A DNA stretch of 64,000 nt. Source: Cladorhizidae sp. MBARI D1340-BT2. Taxonomy: Eukaryota > Porifera > Demospongiae > Poecilosclerida > Cladorhizidae. The position numbers and the translations under genes are program-made. The stretch spans positions 30,587,751-30,651,750 of the forward strand of contig JAQNBH010000004.1 of assembly GCA_028752905.1 (NCBI GenBank), in the 5' to 3' direction. The notes beneath the pieces were generated by a model that had not been told where the DNA came from, did not search any database, and saw only the letters and a list, made by a program, of their open reading frames with translations. Below, piece after piece: positions 27,059-37,522 of this stretch (the first letter of the stretch is position 1; the number at the start of each line of letters is the position of its first letter).

Positions 27059-29991
27059 TGGCAATGAGAGCAGTAGTGGTCAGGGTCAGAGTACTCTGGC
27101 AATGATAGCAGTAGTGACCAGGGTCAGAGTACTCTGGCAATGATAGCAGTAGTGACCAGGGTCAGAGTACTCTGGCAATGATAGCAGTAGTGACCAGGGT
27201 CAGAGTACTCTGGCAGATAGCAGTAGTGACCAGGGTCAGAGTACTCTGGCAATGATAGCAGTAGTGACCAGGGTCAGAGTACTCTGGCAATGATAGCAGT
27301 AGTGACCAGGGTCAGAGTACTCTGGCAATGATAGCAGTTGTGACCAGGGTCAGAGTACTCTGGCAATGATAGCAGTAGTGACCAGGGTCAGAGTACTCTG
27401 ACAATGATAGCAGTAGTGGCCAGGGTCAGAGTACTCTGGCAATGATAGCAGTAGTCACCAGGGTCAGAGTACTCTGGCAATGATAGCAGTAGTGACCAGG
27501 GTCAGAGTACTCTGACAATGATAGCAGTAGTGGCCAGGGTCAGAGTACTCTGGCAATGATAGCAGTAGTCACCAGGGTCAGAGTACTCTGGCAATGATAG
27601 CAGTAGTGACCAGGGTCAGAGTACTCTGGCAATGATAGCAGTAGTGACCAGGGTCAGAGTACTCTGGCAATGATAGCAGTAGTGACCAGGGTCAGAGTAC
27701 TCTGGCAATGAGAGCAGTAGTGACCAGGGTCAGAGTACTCTGGCAATGATAGCAGTAGTGACCAGGGTCAGAGTACTCTGGCAATGATAGCAGTAGTGAC
27801 CAGGGTCAGAGTACTCTGGTCAATGATAGCAGTAGTGACCAGGGTCAGCGTACTCTGGCAATGATAGCAGTAGTGACCAGGGTCAGAGTACTCTGGCAAT
27901 GATAGCAGTAGTGACCAGGGTCAGAGTACTCTGGCAATGATAGCAGTAGTGACCAGGGTCAGAGTACTCTGGTCAATGATAGCAGTAGTGACCAGGGTCA
28001 GAGTACTCTGGCAATGATAGCTGTAGTGACCAGGGTCAGAGTACTCTGGCAATGATAGCAGTAGTGACCAGGGTCAGAGTACTCTGGCAATGATAGCAGT
28101 AGTGACCAGGGTCAGAGTACTCTGGCAATGATAGCAGTAGTGACCAGGGTCAGAGTACTCTGGCAATGAGAGCAGTAGTGACCAGGGTCAGAGTACTCTG
28201 GCAATGATAGCAGTAGTGATCAGGGTCAGAGTACTCTGGCAATGATAGCAGTAGTGACCAGGGTCAGAGTACTCTGGCAATGATAGCAGTAGTGACCAGG
28301 GTCAGAGTACTCTGGCAATGATAGCAGTAGTGACCAGGGTCAGAGTACTCTGGCAATGATAGCAGTAGTGACCAGGGTCAGAGTACTCTGGTAATGATAG
28401 CAGTAGTGACCAGGGTCAGAGTACTCTGGCAATGAGAGCATTAGTGACCAGGGTCAGAGTACTCTGGCAATGATAGCAGTAGTGACCAGGGTCAGAGTAC
28501 TCTGACAATGATAGCAGTAGTGGCCAGGGTCAGAGTACTCTGGCAATGATAGCAGTAGTGACCAGGGTCAGAGTACTCTGGCAATGATAGCAGTAGTGAC
28601 CAGGGTCAGAGTACTCTGGCAATGATAGCAGTAGTGACCAGGGTCAGAGTACTCTGGCAATGAGAGCAGTAGTGACCAGGGTCAGAGTACTCTGGCAATG
28701 AGAGCAGTAGTGGTCAGGGTCAGAGTACTCTGGCAATGATAGCAGTAGTGACCAGGGTCAGAGTACTCTGGCAATGATAGCAGTAGTGACCAGGGTCAGA
28801 GTACTCTGGCAATGATAGCAGTAGTGACCAGGGTCAGAGTACTCTGGCAGATAGCAGTAGTGACCAGGGTCAGAGTACTCTGGCAATGATAGCAGTAGTG
28901 ACCAGGGTCAGAGTACTCTGGCAATGATAGCAGTAGTGACCAGGGTCAGAGTACTCTGGCAATGATAGCAGTAGTGACCAGGGTCAGAGTACTCTGGCAA
29001 TGATAGCAGTAGTGACCAGGGTCAGAGTACTCTGGCAATGATAGCAGTAGTGACCAGGGTCAGAGTACTCTGACAACGATAGCAGTAGTGGCCAGGGTCA
29101 GAGTACTCTGGCAATGATAGCAGCAGTCACCAGGGTCAGAGTACTCTGGCAATGATAGCAGTAGTGACCAGGGTCAGAGTACTCTGGCAATGATAGCAGT
29201 AGTGACCAGGGTCAGAGTACTCTGGCAATGATAGCAGTAGTGACCAGGGTCAGAGTACTCTGGCAATGAGAGCAGTACTGACCAGGGTCAGAGTACTCTG
29301 GCAATGATAGCAGTAGTGACCAGGGTCAGAGTACTCTGGCAATGATAGCAGTAGTGACCAGGGTCAGAGTACTCTGGTCAATGATAGCAGTAGTGACCAG
29401 GGTCAGAGTACTCTGGCAATGATAGCAGTAGTGACCAGGGTCAGAGTACTCTGGCAATGATAGCAGTAGTGACCAGGGTCAGAGTACTCTGGCAATGATA
29501 GCAGTAGTGACCAGGGTCAGAGTACTCTGGCAATGATAGCAGTAGTGACCAGGGTCAGAGTACTCTGGCAATGATAGCAGTAGTGACCAGGGTCAGAGTA
29601 CTCTGGCAATGAGAGCAGTAGTGACCAGGGTCAGAGTACTCTGGCAATGATAGCAGTAGTGATCAGGGTCAGAGTACTCTGGCAATGATAGCAGTAGTGA
29701 CCAGGGTCAGAGTACTCTGGCAATGATAACAGTAGTGACCAGGGTCAGAGTACTCTGGCAATGATAGCAGTAGTGACCAGGGTCAGAGTACTCTGGCAAT
29801 GATAGCAGTAGTGACCAAGGTCAGAGTACTCTGGCAATGATAGCAGTAGTGACCAGCAGGGTTTCATTTAGAAAATTGTCCAAGGGGGAGCAACTGGAGG
29901 AATCTGGATTTTAAGGGGGGCATGATGGTTAAAGATGTGAAGTTTCACAAACTCCATCTGGGGGGTTGGGGTACGCTTGAATGTGTGTGGG

Positions 29992-30400
29992 CAGGGTTTC
30001 ATACAGGATTTTGAGTTTTAGGGGGAGGGATGGAAGGTGGGGGGGGACTCCAAAGTTTGATCTTGACGTGGAGGGTGGTGTATAGCACATCACAAGTAGG
30101 GGGGTATGGGGGCATGCTCCCCCAGAATTAAAAAATTATAGATGCTCTGAGATTGTTTCAGGAGGCATTCTGGTGGTAATAGTACATGTAGTCAGTTCTA
30201 GTCTACACAGTCAGACTCGGTTATATATGGGCTGTGAAGGGCACAGAATTTCTTACTACTTTGTATGCACTATATTCCTTTATTATTTAATACAGAATTG
30301 TTAAGGAAAAGAAACATTTGTGGGGGGGGGGATAAACTAGTCTTTGTGGAGATCCCAGGGCTTCCACCCCCCCCCCCTCCCCCTAAATGATGACACCATG
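29992..30400. mobile_element. possible short non-autonomous hAT relative nested in A
   Basis: At 29992 the sequence CAGGGTTTCATACAG repeats the left terminus of A and B (first 11 bases identical) and is followed by the same kind of G-rich subterminal DNA. About 390 bp downstream, a C-rich stretch leads into CCCCTAAATGA at 30381-30390, which resembles the right terminus before it diverges. The last bases do not match CACTG, and I could not define a clean target duplication; GTGTG-type sequence lies on both sides. This could be a decayed MITE, or simply a duplicated end of A. Confidence 0.4.
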
Positions 30401-30642
30401 GTGTGTATGGACTCCCCTTTGTTTTGTTTGGGGTTGGCTGAGGTGGCTTCTGCCTGGATATATTTAAGTACTATAATGTAGAACTAACAGTTGACACAAA
30501 GGTTGTAGAAAGGTAAACTGGTGTGTAGAAATGCTGTCCATGTGATCTATTTATAGAAGGGACCAATACTAGACACTTACATCATCATATTATTGAGTGG
30601 TATATATATATATAGAAGCACAGAAAGAAACAAAACATAAAA

Positions 30643-31283
30643 ATGGATATTCGTTCATATTTCATGAGTGCATCCAAGTCTTTGGTAGTTTCTAGCTCTA
30701 GTGATTCTGAGAATGGTAATGAGTCTGAGATTGATGTACAGCCCAATCCTCCTAAGAAGCATTGCTCAAGTTCTACTTCTAAACCACCTTCCAAGTCTGG
30801 ATCTGTAATCAGGAGATGCAACAAAAAGTGGGAAGAAACTTTTCCCTGGTTAGGGTTTGATGAAAATTTACGGAGTGAATTCTACAAATTGTGCAAATAG
30901 GGTGGAAGATCTCTTCAGAGGACTGGTGGGGCTTGGATTACACTAACTGGAAGAAGGCGACTCAGAAAATGAAATCACATTCAAAAAGTGGAAGTGCACC
31001 TTCTATCCTGTCAATTGGACGTGGAAGCTGATAGAGCTAGAAGAGAAGGATCCATCATCAGCCAGCTTCAAAATGTTGGAGAGCAGCAAATATTACAAAA
31101 TAGGAAGGTGATTAACGCTCTAATCCAATGTACTCACTTTCTAGCTCATCAGCACATCGCACATACTAATAACTTTGACAAACTAGTTGAATTGGTAGCG
31201 AGTTGTGGCGGAAAAACTCTTCAAACCTTTCTTGACAGAGCTGGAAGAAATGCAACGTACACCTCAAAAATGGCTGTAGTAGA
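30643..31283 (+). pseudogene. hAT transposase of element A, N-terminal part, interrupted
   Basis: Opens with ATG at 30643 and the leader MDIRSYF, the same leader as the minus-strand relative at 53685 (MDIRSF). A serine/acid-rich stretch and a lysine/proline patch follow, then the start of a BED/TTF-like zinc finger (KWEETFPWLGF, then C at the KLCK end). A TAG at 30898-30900 stops it. From 30988 another frame continues the family pattern: helical segment, QCTHFLAHQHI, NNFDKLVELVASCGGKTL, ending NATYTSKMAVV. Coding is cut at 31283 by element B and resumes at 34420. The family resembles animal KIAA1586/ZNF862-like hAT proteins. It is dead because of the nonsense codon, frameshift and insertion. 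Confidence 0.85.
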
Positions 31284-31682
31284 CAGGGTTTCATCCAGAA
31301 GTTCTTGCAAGAGGGGGCATAATGGTCAGGTCTGTTCAAAAGTTTAGGGGGGGGGGGCAACATGCAGTGTAAGCATGTGAAGTGTGGCCTTAGCTAGTGG
31401 GGTTTCCCCCGGGAAATTTTGAAAAAATTGATTCTCTGAGGGGCATTCTGGTGCATTCTCAGCCCAATATTCAATGTTTTAGTCATCATAAGTACTGCAT
31501 AGTTAAGTGTAATGATGGATAGATTCCTCTTTGTCTCAGAAAGTCTATTTTCAGAGTCTGTGATGTATTGTGCTTACTGAGCCAATGAGGATCATAACAT
31601 TTTCCGATTGATTGACAAATGACAGGCCATTTAGACTAGTGATTTTATAAGTCATTGAAAGTGGATGGTCCGGCATGTGGCA

Positions 31683-31696
31683 GTTGCCATAGCAAC
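31683..31696. promoter_or_regulatory. X-box-like palindrome (RFX-type site) upstream of transposase B
   Basis: GTTGCCATAGCAAC fits the RFX-family X-box pattern (two six-base half-sites around a two-base spacer) and is a perfect dyad in its half-sites. It lies about 350 bp before the B transposase ATG, in the likely promoter region. The same 14 bases are kept in the second B copy at 37956-37969. Binding is inferred from motif alone. Confidence 0.45.
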
Positions 31697-32044
31697 CATA
31701 CCCAACAGTGGCTGGACTATATAAAGGAGTTCACCGTGTATAATATTTCCCCATCTAGCAATGGCAAGGTAGAACTGAAGTACACAGCTTCCACATTGCT
31801 AATTAGCATTCTGTAACATTACACTAATACCATGACAGGTCAATTAACTGAATGTCCTGTTATCAGGTGGTTTTGACTACAAGTGTACTTTTTGTTGTAG
31901 TCAAGTACATGTGTGGTCCCATCATGACTAACTAAAATGACATCATCAAGTTAAAGCTCTAAAAATAGACTTAATAGGCTTATTTAGAGACCCAGGTGGA
32001 GGCAGCCTAAGCTATAATCTTCACTTCTAGATATCACAAGTGAA

Positions 32045-34244
32045 ATGGATATTTCCTCCTCAAGCTCTCCAAAGTCAACTGACATCAAGAGCAGTAGTAG
32101 TGAAGATGAAAATGAGATCAGTAAATCTGATACTGAGTGCTTGGAGCAAAGTCCTGCAAAGAGACATTGTTCAAGTTCAACTGTTGCATGAGAAGCTCCG
32201 GAGCAAGTACCGACTACCTACAAGCAAAAAAAAGTACAACAAGAAATGGGAAGAGAGCTTCACTTGGCTAACATATGATGATGACAATTTGCAAGGAGCC
32301 TTCTGTAAGGTTTTCAGAAAGAGGGGAATATCTCTTCAAAGAACAGGAGGAACCTGGATTTCTAGGCCTTTCAATAACTGGAAGAAGGGAATTGAGAAGA
32401 TGAAATGTCACACGAAGAGTGAGGTTCACATTCTGTCATGTGAAGCAGAGATGGCTGTAGCCAGAGCACTACAAGAGGGATCCATCATTCAACAACTCCA
32501 GCAAGTTGGAGAGCAAGAAAAGATGACAAATAGGATGGCCCTTATTCGTTGCATCCATTTTCTTGCTCGTCACCACATTCCCCACATGACCAATTTTGAT
32601 CAACTTGTTGATTTAATTGTGAGTTATGGTGCAGAGGACTTGAGGAAGATTCTCGAAAGAACTGGAAAGAATGCCAGCTACACGTCCAAAATAGCTGTTG
32701 TTGAATTCATAGAGGAAGTTGGCTTGTGGGCTGAAGAAAGTCTGCTGAAACATCTCCATCAGGCATCTTGCTTCAGCCTAATGGCAGATGAGTGTACTGA
32801 TGTGACAACAGTTGAAGAGCTATCAATTTTCTGCCGTTGGGTTGAGGATGGGGTACCTGTTGAGCACTTCCTAGAAATAGTTCCCTTAAAGTCTGCTGAT
32901 GCCAAGACCATCTCCTCCACCCTTGTTGAGTTCTTGAAATAGAAGAATATACAGATCAGCATGCTCGTAGGTATGGGATTTAATGGAGCAGCAACTTTCT
33001 CTGGGAAACACAGTGGTGTTCAGAGCCTACTGAAGAAGAATTTGCCTCATGCCGTATTCGTGCACTACCATTGCCACCTACTTCAACTTGCCCGTGTTCA
33101 AGCGGCCAATAACACCAATGGGATTAAGCATGTGTATGTAACTCTGACCAGTCTGTGGAAATTCTTCCACTATTCTCCCAAGCGAGCAGAGTGTCTTAAA
33201 GAGGTGCAGCGGGTGCTTAATCTGTACCTGAACTGAAGACTATCAAGCCTTCAGACACTCGTTGGCTGGCACACAAACGTTGTGTAAAGGCAATAAAGGG
33301 GAGGTACAGCGCCATTGTGAATGCCTTCAACAACATCTATGAGCAGAGATACCAGCCTGAAGCATTGGGAATTAGCAAAGCTCTTTGTAAACCCTCAACA
33401 GTATCTGCCATATATCTTCTTGATTATGCTCTACCACAAGTTGCCAAGTTGAGTAGGTCTCTCCAGGCAGAGAAAATAGATTTGACAGTTATTGCCCCTC
33501 TTGTTGATGCCACACTCCATTCACTGGATGATGCCATATTGCCTGTGGCAAACTGGGTATTGGAATTGCTCGATACAAAGGATGATTTGGAAGCAGCCAC
33601 TGACATCAAAATAACCACAGAAAGCATCACTTCCTTCCAAGATCGAGTGGCTAAACCCTTTATCACTATGTTGAAGAACAATATATTGAGTCGGTTTGTT
33701 TCATAAGATGTTGTCTCGTCATTTAGCATCTTTGATCCAAAGAAAGTGCCAGCTGCAGACTCTTCAGGCTTGCTATCCATGGGGAGGACTCAGTGGATAT
33801 ATTGATCGATCACTACGGTGCAGAGCTGCCTGCGGAGACTGTGCAGGGTGATGAATATACCAAGGAAGCTCGATATCCACTGAACTCAGAACAGAGTGAA
33901 AAACATTTCGTAGCTACCTATCCAAGCAGCCGAAAGGAACATTGTACTCGGAGCTAACCAAACTCAGTACTGACGAAATGCTGAGAACAATCTTCCCCAA
34001 CATCAGCACTCTGGCAAACATCTGTCTCACTATTCCAGTTAGTACTGCTTCAGTTGAAAGGAGCTTCTCGCAAATGAAATTGATAAAAACTCGAACTAGA
34101 AACCGAATTGGACAAATTAGTCGTTCATACTTGATGAAGATTGCAATCGAGATGCCAAAGAAACTCTCAGATGCAGAGTTAGATGCCATTATTACAGAAA
34201 ACCCAGAAGAATTGCTGTATGATGTATGTAGTAACTTTGACTAA
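32045..34244 (+). pseudogene. hAT transposase of element B, frameshifted
   Basis: ATG at 32045 gives MDISSSSSPKSTD and an acidic serine-rich leader. That frame ends at TGA 32189-32191, and the family sequence continues in another frame (KKYNKKWEESFTWL) to 32942. Visible blocks are a BED/TTF-like finger, RCIHFLARHHI, the first catalytic-aspartate motif MADECTD, and CRWVEDGVP. A TAG at 32940-32942 interrupts; beyond it the frame reads VGMGFNGAATFSG, with Asn where A and the relative at 52639-53685 have Asp (GFDGA). After a frameshift near 33230 come a block related to KPSDTRWLAH and a second shift near 33706. The C-terminal dimerisation region at 33942-34244 contains SVERSFSQMK with the expected glutamate. 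At least one nonsense codon, three frameshifts and a changed aspartate make it inactive. Confidence 0.88.
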
Positions 34245-34419
34245 CTTACTTTGATCATTGAAGAATTGCTGTATGAATGTACATAGTAAACTATTAACTT
34301 TTGAGTAAATGACTAAACATAACTTTGATCTTTCTTTCAATTGCAAATTTTAAGGGGGGGCACATAGGATTCAAGAGGGGGCAAATGCCCACCCCCACCC
34401 ACCCCTAAATGAAACACTG

Positions 34420-35818
34420 GTAGAGTTTGTGAATGCTCTTGGAACATGGGTGGGAGAGTCTTTCTTCAAGTGGCTTCATAAGCCACCCTCACTAATGTTA
34501 CTACCATAGAGGAGCTGACAATTTGTTGTCGTTGGTTGGAGAGCGGTGTACCTGAAGAACACTTCATTGAAATTTTACCCTTGAATAAAGCTAATGCTGA
34601 AAGTATCTATTCTGCTTTAGTGGAGTACTGCAAGGAAAAGAACATTCAGTTGGGAAGGCTTATAGGAATGGGATTTGATGGAGCTGCTACTTTCTCTGGT
34701 GACAAAACAGGAGTTCAAAGAAGTTTGAAAGAGCTCTCACACATCGTTTGTCCACTGTCGCTGTCATGTCCTTCAACTGGGTTCTGTGCAAGCTGCTAAT
34801 GCTACACCAGGTATTAAACATATCTACACTACTCTGATGACGTTATGGAAGTTCTTTCATTACTCCCTAAAATGTGCAGTCATTAAAGGAGATTCAGAAA
34901 GTACCAGAGCTCAAGATTGTGAAACCGTCAGACACACGCTGGCTTGCACATGAGCATTGTGTCAAAGCAGTAAAAGCTAGTTACAGCTCAATAGTTCTTG
35001 CTCTTGAAAATATATATGAAACATCACATGAACCAGAAGCTCTTGAACTAAGTAAAGCCCTTTCTAGTCACTCACAATAGCAGCACTGTACCTACTTGAC
35101 TGCATTCTTCCTCAAGTGGCAAAGCTTGGACGTGCCTTACAGACCAAGCACCTGGACCTCTCCCTTATTTCTAGTCTAGTGGATGCTACTCTTAATTCAC
35201 TTGATGATGCTATACAGCCTTCAGCAAATTAGGTTTTACAGCCACAAGATGCAATAGAAGAGTTAAAAGTAGAAACAGGTATTGAAGTCACTCATTTTCA
35301 ATAAAGAGTGGGCAAGCCTTTTATCAGACTCATCAAAGATAACATATCCAGCTGGTGTAGATCCTCCTCAAAAGATGTGTATCAGCATTCAGTATTTTTG
35401 ATCCAAAGAAAGTGCCCAGCCTCTCTACTCATGAGCTACCTTTATACGGAGACAGATTCTCATTGGACAGTTTGGGAGAGATTTACCAGCTAAATCATTG
35501 GAAGCAACTGAATTTGAGAAGGCAGCCATTGTCTCTTCTGACCTCAGCACAGAGTGGAAAACATATCGTCAGCTCCTTATTAAGCAGCCAAAAGATGATG
35601 CATCCATGCAACTGAAGGAATTACTCACCAATGACAGGTTTATAGCATTATTCCCCAATCTACATAAACTAGCAACCATTATGCTTGTCTATTCCCATTT
35701 CTACAGCATCAGCGGAACAAAGTTTCTCAGACATGAAATTATAAAGAACCACCTTCGTAACCGATTAAATGAACTTAGCCTGTCCAACTTAATGAAAATT
35801 GTCATTGAATCTCCTTGA
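34420..35818 (+). pseudogene. hAT transposase of element A, C-terminal part
   Basis: Continues the frame cut by element B: EFVNALGTWVGESFF. The block with the first catalytic aspartate (MADECTD in relatives) is missing through a small deletion, and the sequence goes straight to EELTICCRWLESGVP. The second motif GMGFDGAATFSG is kept. Later pieces include KPSDTRWLAHEHCVKAVKA, FLIQRKCP and LFPNLHKLAT. The dimerisation-domain core STASAEQSFSDMKL is followed at once by a frameshift or stop. Several further frameshifts occur between 34799 and 35500. It shares its family with B and with 52639-53685 but has decayed differently from each. Confidence 0.85.
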
Positions 35819-35932
35819 ATCGCCCGAAAAATATCAACATCAGTAATGATACAATTTCCAGGTGGGTAGGTGGGGGGGCAAAAAGGTTCCAAGGGGGGCA
35901 GCCGCACCCCACACCCCCTAAATGAAACCGCG

Positions 35933-36315
35933 ACCAGGGTCAGAGTACTCTGGCAATGATAGCAGTAGTGACCAGGGTCAGAGTACTCTGGCAATGATAG
36001 CAGTAGTGACCAGGGTCAGAGTACTTTGGCAATGATAGCAGTAGTGACCAGGGTCAGAGTACTCTGGCAATGATAGCAGTAGTGACCAGGGTCAGAGTAC
36101 TCTGGTAATGATGGCAGTAGTGACCAGGGTCAGAGTACTCTGGCAATGATAGCAGTAGTGACCAGGGTCAGAGTACTCGGGCAATGATAGCATTAGTGAC
36201 CAGGGTCAGAGTACTCTGGCAATGATAGCAGTAGTGACCAGGGTCATAGTACTCTGGCAATGATAGCAGTAGTGACCAGGGTCAGAGTACTCTGGCAATG
36301 AGACCAGGGTCACTG
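35933..36315. repeat. 38-bp satellite, distal fragment
   Basis: Ten further units of the 38-bp satellite follow element A directly, beginning at ACCAG, the repeated target site. The last unit is truncated (GCAATGAGACCAGGGTCA) and runs into unrelated sequence at about 36316. This is the true right edge of the array; element A split it. Confidence 0.97.
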
Positions 36316-36911
36316 AGGAAGCCAATGCTCTAGTTGCTGTTAGAAGTAATCAATTAAGGTCCCTGCCTAGGGAATAATCGCTATAATTTTATGATTCACT
36401 TTCAACATAGCAGTGAAGACTTTGATGAGGGCCAGTGAATGGTGAGACTGATTAGTGTCTTGGTTGGCTATTTCCCAGTGAGGCACTGCATTAGAGCAGC
36501 CTAAGACCGGTCAGACTGGTCAAGGAAGGGTATTTCCAATTGCAGATCACCTTGGGACAGATTTTGTGGCTAGCATGATGCTGTCAATGCCTGTCTCCAA
36601 ACCTGCCAAGATGTCTTGCCATTACATGCAAGCAATCTTAAGCACTTGGTTCATGTCGGGACACTTTTGATGTATTAGAGAAGTTTATGTTCATGTACCA
36701 ATTTTAGCTTGCCTCCAATGTATCGGTTTGGCCGTGGTCATGACTTCACTTGGACACAGACACTAGTCACATATGTCTTGCTGCAGTAATCTCTCAGGTC
36801 ACCTTGCCCAGTCGCTGATCTATGAACTCTGACCTTCATGTACTTGAGTGGACAGGACCGAGGGACACTACACTTCACTCTGTTAACTCATCAGTGAGTG
36901 TTCTTGACTCT
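36316..36911. other. unique spacer, no gene seen
   Basis: Mixed-composition DNA after the satellite. I see no supported reading frame, RNA gene or terminal repeat. Confidence 0.6.
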
Positions 36912-37095
36912 GCAGTGCTGTGCATGGGAGGGAGCCCAGCTGGCCAGGCTCAGCACCAGCAGCTAGGTTAGCAGGAGGCAGTGCTGTGCATGGCAGGGAG
37001 CCCAGCTGGCCAGGCTCAGCACCAGCATCTAGGTTAGCAGGATGCAATGCTATGCATGGCAGGGATTTCAGCTGGCCAGGCTCACCTCCAGTAGT
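36912..37095. repeat. 66-bp tandem repeat, about 2.8 copies
   Basis: Three head-to-tail copies start at 36912, 36978 and 37044 with GCAGTGCTG or GCAATGCTA, each containing CCAGCTGGCCAGGCTCA. The unit is 22 codons long, so it produces apparent repetitive peptides on both strands. No start, splice or flanking coding context supports translation. Confidence 0.85.
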
Positions 37096-37121
37096 GGATT
37101 GCTGAAACAACTCAGTAGTTT

Positions 37122-37321
37122 TGGTACACTTTTATTTTTAGAAATCAAGTTCAAATTCAGGAATAGTACAGCATAGCTGACCCTTGACCTCCCTTAGAGT
37201 ACCTGGTATAGTAAAGTGTTCTCCCACTATTATAGTGTGGGGAATAATTAGAGTATCTTGTGGTCTGTGCAGGTGCATGCATTCATGATGTGCTCTGCAT
37301 CATTTCATTTTTCATGCAGCC
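37122..37321 (+). repeat. 200-bp dispersed repeat, copy 1
   Basis: Nearly the same sequence as 63121-63324, including AGGAATAGTACAGCATAGCTGACC, shared here up to GCAGC. It ends exactly where the A-derived fragment begins. The family is unrecognised; no coding sequence or clear terminal repeats. Confidence 0.8.
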
Positions 37322-37522
37322 GCAGAGCAGCAAAGATTACAAAATAGGAAGGCAATTAAAGCTCTAATCCAATGTACTCATTTTCTAGCTCATCAGCACA
37401 TGCACATACTACTAACTTTGACAAACTAGTTGAATTGGTAGCGAGTTGTGGTGGAGAGACTCTTCAAACCTTTCTTGACAGAGCTGCAAAAAATGCAACA
37501 CCTCAAAATTGGCTGTAGTAGA
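37322..37522 (+). pseudogene. fragment of element A transposase next to a second copy of the A/B junction
   Basis: Matches 31079-31283 of element A with scattered substitutions and small deletions, for example the block CACTTTCTAGCTCATCAGCAC-type sequence coding for FLAHQH and the SCGGETL block. It ends in GTAGA followed by the left terminus of B, the same insertion point as at 31283/31284. A fragment of about 67 codons, not functional. Confidence 0.88.

Larger units (their letters stand above)
1..29856. repeat. 38-bp satellite array, main block
   Basis: The whole stretch is head-to-tail copies of one 38-bp unit, about 786 copies, continuing past the left edge. The unit begins CAGGGTCAGAGTACTCTGG and ends ATAGCAGTAGTGAC. 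It is about 50% GC, without CpG in the consensus, while the DNA to its right looks AT-richer. Each unit holds the perfect 12-bp palindrome CAGAGTACTCTG. Copies differ by a few recurrent variants: a 39-bp form with GGTCAATG, a 36-bp form with GCAGATAGC, GAGAGC for GATAGC, GACAATG, GTCACC, AGCG for AGAG, and GCATTAG. No open reading frame of 60 or more codons exists because every frame meets stops in TGATAG and TAGTGA. I infer a satellite of the heterochromatin or pericentromere type; the sequence alone cannot assign a chromosomal position. Confidence 0.98.
31284..34419 (+). mobile_element. hAT transposon B, nested inside element A
   Basis: A 3136-bp element with termini CAGGGTTTCATCCAG and CTAAATGAAACACTG, flanked by the 5-bp duplication GTAGA at 31279-31283 and 34420-34424. 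Removing it and one GTAGA rejoins A's transposase frame (MAVV then EFV), which fixes both ends. It carries its own plus-strand transposase pseudogene from 32045. Its 0.75-kb leader holds a perfect X-box palindrome at 31683-31696. The termini closely resemble A's, so B is a relative that jumped into its own kind. Confidence 0.93.
29857..35932 (+). mobile_element. hAT transposon A, inserted in the 38-bp satellite
   Basis: A 6076-bp insertion with terminal inverted repeats CAGGGTTTCATTTAG at the left and CTAAATGAAACCGCG at the right; the 12 bases GGTTTCATTTAG match perfectly in inverted orientation. The 5-bp target ACCAG occurs at 29852-29856 and again at 35933-35937, and the satellite resumes in phase, so the target site was a satellite unit. 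Both ends carry G-rich subterminal sequence. The transposase gene inside is on the plus strand and broken, and element B is nested in it. hAT elements usually make 8-bp duplications, but subgroups with 5 bp are known. An alternative 8-bp reading (GTGACCAG/GCGACCAG, one mismatch) cannot be excluded. Confidence 0.9.

Noticed and set aside
1..29856. CRISPR-like array because of a ~38-bp repeat
   Set aside because: There are no spacers; the units follow each other directly, and the genome is eukaryotic by intron and transposon content.
1..29856. A repetitive protein encoded by the 38-bp satellite
   Set aside because: Stops occur in all frames within each three-unit cycle; no open frame of 60 codons exists.
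30585..30824. Minus-strand 79-codon frame opposite the element A leader
   Set aside because: Antisense shadow of the serine-rich transposase leader, ending in an AT microsatellite.
36883..37110. Repetitive 22-residue-unit proteins on either strand
   Set aside because: Both are translations of a 66-bp tandem repeat whose length is a multiple of three; nothing else supports coding.
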